8,657 nt of DNA. Source: Bacteroidota bacterium. GTDB lineage: Bacteria; Bacteroidota; Bacteroidia; Chitinophagales; Chitinophagaceae. The notes beneath the pieces are model-generated. The model was not told the DNA's origin. It was given only the letters and a program-made list of their open reading frames with translations, and made no database searches. Both the position numbers and the translations under genes were made by a program. Below are positions 1-5,681 of this stretch, piece after piece; the stretch's first letter is position 1; every line of letters begins with the position of its first letter. The stretch is from the NCBI GenBank assembly GCA_947457085.1, contig CANGUS010000063.1, positions 1 to 8,657 on the forward strand. Reading direction: 5' to 3'.

Positions 1-85
1 CAATCATTAAATAGTAACCAAATCGTTCCCACATTTCAGAAAAGAAAAGATAGGGTAAGGCCTTTGGATGTTTTACTTTTTCCAT
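1..85 (-). CDS. POT/PTR-family proton-coupled oligopeptide transporter, N-terminal fragment (runs off the window)
   Basis: Only the first 28 codons are present, starting at the ATG on bases 85-83. They translate to MEKVKHPKALPY followed by LFFSEMWERFGYYLMI. The FF-x-E-M-W-E-R-F-x-Y-Y block is the well-known TM1 motif (ExxERF) of the POT/PTR (MFS) peptide transporters, inner-membrane proteins that import di- and tripeptides with protons; the Glu and Arg of this motif take part in proton coupling. The start lies 30 bases after the hpt stop on the same strand, and no promoter box is evident in that AT-rich gap, so it is probably the last visible gene of the minus-strand operon. The remaining roughly 450-500 residues lie outside the window, so substrate preference cannot be judged. 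The family call is secure for such a short piece because the motif is so characteristic. Confidence 0.85.
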   Translation of the reverse strand, partial: MEKVKHPKALPYLFFSEMWERFGYYLMI

Positions 86-115
86 GAATAAAATTTTAGA
101 AATTAATATTAAGAA

Positions 116-643
116 TTATTCATCTAACTGAAAAATTTCTTGGCTGTTTCTTCCGAAGCCATCGTAATCTAAACCATATCCAACTACGAATTTATTCGGA
201 ATTTCAAATCCTACATATTTCAAATCTAAGGGATGTTGCAAAGCTTCAGGCTTGTGCAATAAAGTACAAATTTGAATGCTGGCTGGTGATTGTTTGTGCA
301 AAGTGGCAACAAACTCTTTCATTGTTTTTCCGGTATCTACAATATCTTCAATTAAAATAACATCTTTGTCGGTAAGGTCTTCTTCTAAACCAATGGCAGT
401 AATTACAGTACCAGTGGAAGTTGTTCCTTTGTATGAAACCAATTTAATGAAGGAGATAGTAGAGGGAACAGTTATGTTTTTATATAAATCGGAAGCAAAC
501 ATAAATGAGCCATTTAAAATGCCAATAAAAATTGGATTTTTCCCGATATAGTCTTTATTAATTTGTGTTGCTAATTCTTTTATTCTTTCGTTCAATACTT
601 CTGCAGAGAGAAAGGGTCTAAATGTTTTATCTAATACGTTCAT
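116..643 (-). CDS. hpt: Hypoxanthine phosphoribosyltransferase (purine salvage)
   Basis: A cytoplasmic type I phosphoribosyltransferase of 175 residues, normal length for bacterial HPRT. It converts hypoxanthine (and usually guanine) plus PRPP to IMP/GMP. The PRPP-binding signature VILIEDIVDTGKT is at residues 95-107, with the ribose-binding acidic pair E99-D100 and the probable catalytic base D103. The LNGS loop at 43-46 matches the pyrophosphate-binding loop. The C-terminal stretch 151-166 (KFVVGYGLDYDGFGRN) is the purine-recognition and metal-binding end typical of HPRT rather than of APRT or xanthine PRTases. The ATG at 643 lies 9 bases after the glucosaminidase stop, so the two genes are almost certainly co-transcribed, with the POT transporter 30 bases downstream. 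The spacer ahead of the start is A-rich without a clear Shine-Dalgarno, as is usual in Bacteroidota. Nothing about the gene is unusual. Confidence 0.95.
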   Translation of the reverse strand: MNVLDKTFRPFLSAEVLNERIKELATQINKDYIGKNPIFIGILNGSFMFASDLYKNITVPSTISFIKLVSYKGTTSTGTVITAIGLEEDLTDKDVILIEDIVDTGKTMKEFVATLHKQSPASIQICTLLHKPEALQHPLDLKYVGFEIPNKFVVGYGLDYDGFGRNSQEIFQLDE

Positions 644-652
644 TACTATTTT

Positions 653-2575
653 CTATTTTTTCTTACCTATTTTACTTTTTTCCTTTTTATCGTCTGTTTT
701 CTTTTTGTCAGTCTTAGGACTTGGTTTATCTTTTTTGTCCTTTGAGTTGTCTGCCTTTTGCCCTTTGGTCTTTGGAACATCTTTTTTGGCATTTTTATTT
801 TCTGCCGTTTTAGGTTTTATAGCTTCCTTCTTTACAACCACTTTTTTAACAGTGTCTTTTACTACAGCAGCAGGCACAACCTTTTTTAATTTTCTTTCAG
901 GTAGCGGTTTATATACAGCTGCATCAAATTTTTCTTTCAACGATTTAGTATCTGCATCTACATTTTTTTCAGGGTATGTTCTTTTAGGTGCAATTCTAAC
1001 TTCTTTCACAACTTTTTCAGGAGTTAATTTTACATCTTCATTGTTAGCGGTTGCTTTTATCTTTTCTGCTTTAGGGGTTTCTTTTGCAATGACCTCTTTC
1101 ACTACAACATCAGCTTCTACTTTATTTTCTTCGGATAATAAAGCTTCAATACGTTTGGCTTTTTCAATATCTATGATAGGTGAATTTTCATCAATCAAGA
1201 TTGTTTTCTTTACTTCTTCTTCCTTAGGTGAATCTATTGCTGCAATTTCTTCAGTTTTCACTTCTTCTGTTTTGACCTCTTCTGTTTTCACCTCTTCAGT
1301 TTTCACCTCTTCAGTTTTTACCTCTTCAGTTTTCACTTCTTGTTTTTGAAGTTCATTTTTTAAGGTTTCCATTTTTTGCAGATCTTCATTAGATAAAACA
1401 GGGGTATCTTCCTCTTTGGCCGTTTCCTGTTTTTTCACTTCCTCTACCACTTCATTAATTATTTCTTTTTCTACAGGAATAGTTTTTTCTATTTCCACTT
1501 TTGCAATCAATTCAGTTTTTTCTTGGGTAGTTGTATTTACCTCTTCTTTTGCAATCAAGGGTTCTAAAAATTTTGCTTTTAATTTGGGGGTGCCTGCCAT
1601 TCTATATTGCAAATTTAATTGCTCACCAATTTCAGGTTCTTGCCCTTCCATAAGATTGTTAAATGCCAAAAGATTGTCTAAACCCATGGCTTCTTTTTGA
1701 GCAATCAAAAGCATCGTTTCTCCTTTTTGAACCTGATGAAATTCAACGGTACCTACTCTGCGTTTTCTCTCAGTAAATACAAACATGTCATAAGGCAAAG
1801 GGGCATCTTCTAATTCGTTAAGTTGCAATAATCTTGCGTAACGAATATTATATTCAATTGCTTTCTCCAAAAGCATATCTCCCTTTTTCCCATAAAATCC
1901 TTTTAAGCCTTTGTAGTATATTGTTTCAGATAATGGATTACTTATTTCTTTTTTAGGTTCTTCTTTAATGACCGTCTTAACTGTTTTGACTGTTTCAATA
2001 GCAGGCGTTTTAATTTTTTCAGGAACAACATCACCTGCAACCACATTTTTTTTATTCAACGCCGCTGCAGTGTATACTTGTAAATTATATTTCTCAATGA
2101 TATCCGTTAACCGTTTTACATAAGCCGGATTGGTTGCATAACCAGCACGTTTTAATTCTGTCGCCCATCCGATATAATCAGTCATTTCTAATTCAAATAA
2201 AGCACTGTATCGATTGTTCTTTCTCAAAAAATCAGAATGGTCTATATAGGATTGTTCCGCACTCGAATATTTTCTAAAACATTCTTGTTTTGCATCATCA
2301 TCATGTAAGTAGGTCATGCCTGTCCATGTAGATTTACATTTGATGCCAAAATGATTATTTGCTTCAATGGCCAATTCACTGGTACCTGCAGCCGCTTCGT
2401 GAATGCCTTGTGCTAGTGTTATAGTGGCAGGAACTCCACTTCTTATTTGTTCATCAATCGCTAATTTTTTATATTTTTCGATATACTGTTCTACTTGCTC
2501 TTGAGATTGAGCAAAAAGGTTGCTTGTAAGTAGCAAACCAATAATACTGAAAGCTGTTTTTAAAATATAACGCAT
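653..2575 (-). CDS. Secreted glucosaminidase (GH73-type) with LysM region and long Lys/Glu-rich tail
   Basis: Predicted peptidoglycan N-acetylglucosaminidase of 640 residues. The start is placed at base 2575 because this Met begins a clear signal peptide (MRYILKTAFSIIGLLLTSNLFA, cleavage near 22). The longer reading from 2644 adds 23 non-signal residues that overlap the upstream methyltransferase. The glucosaminidase domain covers about 36-165. The likely catalytic Glu is E60 in QGIHEAAAG, followed by the subfamily blocks NNHFGIKC, FRKYSSAEQSY and KRAGYATNP. C80 and C99 could form a disulfide. Residues 220-272 look like a degenerate LysM, and 279-323 (HQVQKGETMLLIAQKE...) like a better LysM, so peptidoglycan binding is likely. 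From about 340 the protein is low complexity: Glu/Lys/Val-rich with six VKTEE repeats (412-441), then a very Lys-rich, Pro-containing C-terminus, probably disordered. The gene lies 13 bases after the methyltransferase stop and 9 before hpt. Catalysis is inferred from the family; the tail's function is unknown. Confidence 0.88.
   Translation of the reverse strand: MRYILKTAFSIIGLLLTSNLFAQSQEQVEQYIEKYKKLAIDEQIRSGVPATITLAQGIHEAAAGTSELAIEANNHFGIKCKSTWTGMTYLHDDDAKQECFRKYSSAEQSYIDHSDFLRKNNRYSALFELEMTDYIGWATELKRAGYATNPAYVKRLTDIIEKYNLQVYTAAALNKKNVVAGDVVPEKIKTPAIETVKTVKTVIKEEPKKEISNPLSETIYYKGLKGFYGKKGDMLLEKAIEYNIRYARLLQLNELEDAPLPYDMFVFTERKRRVGTVEFHQVQKGETMLLIAQKEAMGLDNLLAFNNLMEGQEPEIGEQLNLQYRMAGTPKLKAKFLEPLIAKEEVNTTTQEKTELIAKVEIEKTIPVEKEIINEVVEEVKKQETAKEEDTPVLSNEDLQKMETLKNELQKQEVKTEEVKTEEVKTEEVKTEEVKTEEVKTEEIAAIDSPKEEEVKKTILIDENSPIIDIEKAKRIEALLSEENKVEADVVVKEVIAKETPKAEKIKATANNEDVKLTPEKVVKEVRIAPKRTYPEKNVDADTKSLKEKFDAAVYKPLPERKLKKVVPAAVVKDTVKKVVVKKEAIKPKTAENKNAKKDVPKTKGQKADNSKDKKDKPSPKTDKKKTDDKKEKSKIGKKK
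1253..1342 (-). repeat. 15-bp in-frame tandem repeat, six copies (encodes VKTEE units)
   Basis: Six consecutive 15-base units run from 1253 to 1342. The plus-strand form is close to AGTTTTCACCTCTTC, and units begin at 1253, 1268, 1283, 1298, 1313 and 1328. They differ from one another at a few third-codon or synonymous positions. On the coding strand each reads (E/Q)EVKT, giving residues 412-441 of the glucosaminidase. Because the unit is a multiple of three, copy-number change would lengthen or shorten the tail without a frameshift. The synonymous differences suggest the array is not freshly expanded. Confidence 0.92.
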
Positions 2576-2588
2576 AATGAACTTAAAA

Positions 2589-3227
2589 TTATTTTTTTCG
2601 AGAAACCATAATGCCATCTCGTATTGGCAAAAGTACATTTTCAAGGCGATTATCGGCTGTCATTTTTTTGTTATAGTCTTGCATCGCGAGGGCATTTTTG
2701 CCAGGCTTTTCATTGACTACATCTCCATGAAAAAGTACATTGTCTGCTAATATAAAACCTCCTTTTCTAACTTTATCAATTACATTGTTAAAATAATTAG
2801 AATATCCAGGTTTGTCGGCATCAATAAACACCAAATCGAATTCATAATTTAGCGTTGGAATGATATCGATGGCTTTTCCAATATGTAATTCTATTTTGTT
2901 TTGCATATTGTTTTTTGCAATATAATGAGTGGCCATCTCGGTAGTTTCCTCATTCATATCGATTGAAATAAGTTTGCCATTTTCTTGCAGGCCTTCAGCT
3001 AAACACATGGCTGAATATCCTGTGAATGTTCCAATTTCTAAAATGTATGTTGGTCGCAACATGTGACTCATCATGCTTAAAATGCGACCTTGTAAATGTC
3101 CCGAAAGCATTACTGGCAATTCGGTTTGTAAATGAGTTTGGCGATTGAGCTCGCGTAAAACAGCATTCTCTGGTGTTGAATGTTGTTCGCAATATTCGTT
3201 GATGATTTCTGAAGTGAGTAAATGCAT
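2589..3227 (-). CDS. Class I SAM-dependent O-methyltransferase (CCoAOMT/YrrM-like family)
   Basis: A soluble 212-residue protein of the cation-dependent O-methyltransferase family (Methyltransf_3), close to the usual 210-220 residues. SAM-binding motif I is EIGTFTGYSA at 64-73, and the acidic end of strand beta-2 is SIDMNEE (about 88-94). IDADKPGY at 135-142 and ADN at 161-163 supply the probable divalent-metal ligands D136, D162 and N163, so the catalytic apparatus looks complete. Bacterial members methylate small catechol-like molecules or, in the TrmR/YrrM branch, 5-hydroxyuridine in tRNA anticodons; the sequence alone does not choose between these. The ATG at 3227 fits the family N-terminus. 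It ends 13 bases before the glucosaminidase start, and the symporter ends 46 bases upstream. No promoter box was convincing in the 46-base gap, so it may be read from the symporter transcript. Confidence 0.9.
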   Translation of the reverse strand: MHLLTSEIINEYCEQHSTPENAVLRELNRQTHLQTELPVMLSGHLQGRILSMMSHMLRPTYILEIGTFTGYSAMCLAEGLQENGKLISIDMNEETTEMATHYIAKNNMQNKIELHIGKAIDIIPTLNYEFDLVFIDADKPGYSNYFNNVIDKVRKGGFILADNVLFHGDVVNEKPGKNALAMQDYNKKMTADNRLENVLLPIRDGIMVSRKK

Positions 3228-3273
3228 TTTAAAAAAGGGGCAGTTGACAGATGTTGGTTGTCAGTGAATTTAT

Positions 3274-4773
3274 TTATTTATTGTTTGATGAGTATTTATT
3301 CGAAGTTGAAAAAATAAATAACATCAAGAAAGTAATTAAACCGTTAAAAATTAATAATTCGTTTCCAATTTCATAGTTCCCAAAAATTTCTTTTTGATAT
3401 TTATCAACCACAAAACTAATAATGGGTGCCAATATGCAAATGAGAGGAACCATATTGTCGTTTACAGTGCGCTTGGTAAGAATGCCAAATGTGAAAAGCC
3501 CTAATAACGGTCCATAGGTATAGGTTGCAATTTTTAAAATTACATCGATCATGCTGGATTCATTGATGGCTTTGAAACCTAAAACAGCGATTAAAAAAAC
3601 ACCTGCAAAAATTAAGTGTACTCTTTGGCGTAGCTTTTTCTTGCCTTTTTCGTCCAAATCATCGCGTTGTTGAATGCCTATAATATCAATACAGAAACTG
3701 GAGGTTAAAGCAGTAATAGCGCCATCGGCACTTGGGAAAAGCGCACTAATTAGGGCAATAATAAAAATAATGCTAAAGGCCTGTGGCATATAGTGCAATG
3801 CCATCGCTGGAAATAAATTGTCTTTGCCTACATTCGTATTGCCAATCATAAAGGCATCATTAATCATGGTTGCCCCATTATTTTCTGCAAACAAATAGAG
3901 TAATCCACCTAAAAATAAAAACAATAAAATAACGCCTAACATGGTTACCGCTAAGGTCAACATGTTTTTTTGACTATCCCCCAATGTTTTTACACTGATA
4001 TTTTTTTGCATCATTTCTTGGTCCATGCCTGTCATGGTGATGGTGATGAAAGCACCGGCAAGTATTTGTTTCACAAAAAACAATTTACTATTGGGATCAG
4101 TAAACCAAACTTTATTGTAGCCTTTATCGCTCATTTGTGCTATGGCTTGCCCCATGTTTAAATCTAATTTGTTTAAAATAAAAACCACACAAATGACTAA
4201 GCCTGCCAACATACACACGGTTTGCAGGGTGTCTGTCCACACAATGGTTTTTACGCCCCCTTCAAAAGTATATACCAAAATCATAGCCAATATAATTAAG
4301 GTGGTTGCCCAAAAAGGAACGTGCAAATCATTTAAAATTACATTTTGTAAAATATTGACAACCAAATATAATCGAGCGGTGGCACCCAATGTTCTACTCA
4401 ATATAAAAAAACTGGCACCTGTTTTGTAACTTTTAATGCCCATTCGGGTATTTAAATAATTATAAATACTCGTTAAATTGAGTCGATAATAAAGTGGTAA
4501 CAATATGTAAGCAATCACAATGTATCCTAATAAATAACCTATGGATAATTGAAAATATGCAAAGCCATTTTTCATAACGCCACCAGGCACACTCACAAAC
4601 GTAACGCCACTTAAGGAAGTGCCGATCATACCAAAAGCAACCAACATCCAATTTGAATTTCGGTTGCCTATAAAGAATGAGTTATTATCACTTTTTTTAG
4701 AAGTTACATAGGCAACTGCTAAAAGCAAAGCGAAATAGGCAACGACAAAGGCTAATAAAATGTATGGCGACAT
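3274..4773 (-). CDS. Sodium:solute symporter (SSS family)
   Basis: A 499-residue inner-membrane transporter, about the normal length for the SSS family, with roughly 13 hydrophobic segments covering most of the chain from residue 3 to about 492. Family marks include the TM1-region GMIGTSLSGVTFVSVPGG (48-65), the classical SSS signature region TFEGGVKTIVWTDTLQ (169-184) and the cytoplasmic DQEMMQKNIS (251-260). ISALFPSADGAITALTSS (342-359) corresponds to the Na+-site helix, where the family usually has an S-T-A-D-S-type motif; Ser348-Ala349-Asp350 and the later Ser pair remain. It couples inward Na+ flow to uptake of a small organic solute such as a sugar, sialic acid, amino acid or carboxylate; the substrate cannot be read from this sequence. 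The start at 4773 is preceded by an 89-base AT-rich spacer carrying only a weak -7-like box (TATTTTTA on the minus strand). The methyltransferase begins 46 bases downstream. Confidence 0.9.
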   Translation of the reverse strand: MSPYILLAFVVAYFALLLAVAYVTSKKSDNNSFFIGNRNSNWMLVAFGMIGTSLSGVTFVSVPGGVMKNGFAYFQLSIGYLLGYIVIAYILLPLYYRLNLTSIYNYLNTRMGIKSYKTGASFFILSRTLGATARLYLVVNILQNVILNDLHVPFWATTLIILAMILVYTFEGGVKTIVWTDTLQTVCMLAGLVICVVFILNKLDLNMGQAIAQMSDKGYNKVWFTDPNSKLFFVKQILAGAFITITMTGMDQEMMQKNISVKTLGDSQKNMLTLAVTMLGVILLFLFLGGLLYLFAENNGATMINDAFMIGNTNVGKDNLFPAMALHYMPQAFSIIFIIALISALFPSADGAITALTSSFCIDIIGIQQRDDLDEKGKKKLRQRVHLIFAGVFLIAVLGFKAINESSMIDVILKIATYTYGPLLGLFTFGILTKRTVNDNMVPLICILAPIISFVVDKYQKEIFGNYEIGNELLIFNGLITFLMLFIFSTSNKYSSNNK

Positions 4774-4862
4774 AATTCAATTTTAAGTATAAGGTGGTAA
4801 AAATAATATAATAATATCAGATAACAAGCACACTCACCGGGTTATAAAAAGGGGGCGTATTG

Positions 4863-5354
4863 CTAAAAATAGCCAAAATATTCCTTGCTGTATTTAGAGT
4901 ATTCAATATTGATTTCATCGCCTTCCTCAAATTTTAAAAAATCATCTTGTGTAACTTCAATGCTCATTTTTATTTGGCTTTTGATATAAAAATGAAAACT
5001 TTGATTTTGGGGCATGAATTTCTTTTGTATGATTTCTACACTTTCAATTATTTTTTGTTGGTGTTTTACATCAAGATTGATAAAAAGTAATTTTCGAGCA
5101 TAGGTTGCCATCATGATAAAAAGAAACATCAATGCCATGGTGATTTGAGCATAACAATAAGCCTCTTTAAAATTCAATACTGGCTTGTCTTCAAAATGTA
5201 TGATGGTGGCAACTAACAAAGGCATAACCAAACAAACGACCAGCATCCATTTCATTCCGAAATAAAACGTTCGACGCTCTTTTGCTTGTTTTACAGAAAG
5301 AAAATCAATTTCGTCGTTGGACAATGCTTCCATTCGAATTGTTTTTAAACGCAT
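4863..5354 (-). CDS. Two-helix membrane protein of unknown function
   Basis: I do not recognise this protein. The frame is open from 5408, but the first 18 codons (Asn/Phe/Ile-rich) look like AT-rich spacer and cover the probable tRNA promoter on the other strand. I therefore favour the Met at 5354 (MRLKTIRMEAL...), giving 163 residues; the Met at 5333 (MEALSNDEIDF...) is an equally plausible start. The protein has a charged N-terminus containing KQAKERR, a hydrophobic helix (WMLVVCLVMPLLVATIIHF), a short polar linker, a second helix (CYAQITMALMFLFIMMATYA), and a soluble tail of about 75 residues. The tail ends in a probable beta-rich segment with Phe/Tyr and acidic residues, finishing EYFGYF. 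By the positive-inside rule, with KERR before helix 1 and ARK after helix 2, both ends are probably cytoplasmic. It is separated by 89 bases from the symporter on the same strand. It is likely a real gene because length, charge pattern and hydrophobicity are coherent. Confidence 0.65.
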   Translation of the reverse strand: MRLKTIRMEALSNDEIDFLSVKQAKERRTFYFGMKWMLVVCLVMPLLVATIIHFEDKPVLNFKEAYCYAQITMALMFLFIMMATYARKLLFINLDVKHQQKIIESVEIIQKKFMPQNQSFHFYIKSQIKMSIEVTQDDFLKFEEGDEINIEYSKYSKEYFGYF

Positions 5355-5401
5355 ATTCGAAATAAAATTAAAGAAATTAATTATTAAAGTGGAATTAAAT
5401 T

Positions 5402-5411
5402 TATACATTTG
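5402..5411 (+). promoter_or_regulatory. Putative -7 promoter box for tRNA-Leu
   Basis: TATACATTTG contains an exact match to the Bacteroidota -7 consensus TAnnTTTG at 5404-5411. It ends 18 bases before the mature tRNA 5' end at 5430, leaving room for a leader of roughly 10 bases. No clear TTG/TTTG -33 element is seen about 19-21 bases upstream, where the sequence is only AT-rich. The position immediately before a stable-RNA gene is the best support. Confidence 0.6.
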
Positions 5412-5429
5412 CCATCCTAAATCTGAAAA

Positions 5430-5511
5430 GCGCCTGTGGTGAAATTGGTAGACACGTCAGACTTAGGATCTGATGCCGTGAGGTATGGGGGTTCGAGTCC
5501 CTCCAGGCGCA
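5430..5511 (+). tRNA. tRNA-Leu (anticodon UAG)
   Basis: An 82-base class II tRNA. The acceptor stem pairs GCGCCTG (5430-5436) with CAGGCGC (5504-5510), with discriminator A at 5511. The D arm carries the expected GGTAGAC region. The anticodon stem TCAGA/TCTGA (5457-5461 with 5469-5473) encloses loop CTTAGGA, placing TAG at 5464-5466. A long variable arm follows (about 5474-5486). The T arm is 5487-5503 with loop TTCGAGT. The long variable arm, A discriminator and UAG anticodon identify a leucine tRNA that reads CUA and, by wobble, other CUN codons. The 3' CCA is not encoded (ACAAGC follows), so it must be added by the nucleotidyltransferase. The gene stands alone rather than in a tRNA cluster and is followed within six bases by a terminator hairpin. 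Confidence 0.97.
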
Positions 5512-5516
5512 CAAGC

Positions 5517-5548
5517 AAAAGGAAACAAAATATTTTGTTTCCTTTTTT
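5517..5548 (+). terminator. Rho-independent terminator after tRNA-Leu
   Basis: Bases 5517-5530 (AAAAGGAAACAAAA) and 5533-5546 (TTTTGTTTCCTTTT) are perfect reverse complements separated only by TA, so 5517-5546 is a perfect 30-base palindrome. As RNA it would fold with a 4-6 base loop and finish in a run of six U (5543-5548). The stem is AT-rich, with only three G-C pairs, but long. It begins six bases after the tRNA and isolates it from the peptidase gene downstream. Confidence 0.85.
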
Positions 5549-5628
5549 GTTTAAATAGGCTAAACCATTGTTCAATTGATAATATTGTTTTTGGTTTATT
5601 TGTGGCATCACATCCGACCACTCTGCAC

Positions 5629-5636
5629 TATATTTG
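5629..5636 (+). promoter_or_regulatory. Putative -7 promoter box for the M16 peptidase gene
   Basis: TATATTTG is an exact match to the Bacteroidota -7 consensus TAnnTTTG. It lies 45 bases before the ATG at 5682, which would give a leader of roughly 35-40 bases. The nearest upstream TTTG (5599-5602) is 26 bases away, longer than the usual spacing, so the -33 element is uncertain. A separate promoter is needed here because the tRNA terminator lies just upstream. Confidence 0.6.
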
Positions 5637-5681
5637 CAAAGCTTATTCATTCCCATTCGCTCCTTTATAAATAGCTAAATT

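Noticed and set aside
705..1349. Plus-strand 214-residue Ser/Phe/Thr-rich frame opposite the glucosaminidase tail
   Set aside because: It is the complement of Lys/Glu codons (AAA/GAA give TTT/TTC), so it is long and open only because of the low-complexity tail. It contains VFTSS repeats mirroring VKTEE and has no family features.
4020..4060. CATGGTGATGGTGATG-type short repeat suggesting a His-rich or satellite element
   Set aside because: It reads as ordinary Ile/Thr/Met codons (ITITMTGM) in a transmembrane part of the symporter on the minus strand; it is too short and imperfect for a repeat element.
5417..5656. Minus-strand 79-residue frame containing LEGLEPPYLTASDP
   Set aside because: This is the familiar antisense translation of a tRNA-Leu gene. 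It spans the tRNA and its terminator and is not a protein gene.
5485..5670. Plus-strand 61-residue frame beginning MGVRVPPGAQ
   Set aside because: It starts inside the T arm of the tRNA and runs through the terminator and promoter region. GVRVPPGA is a well-known artefact of tRNA 3' ends.
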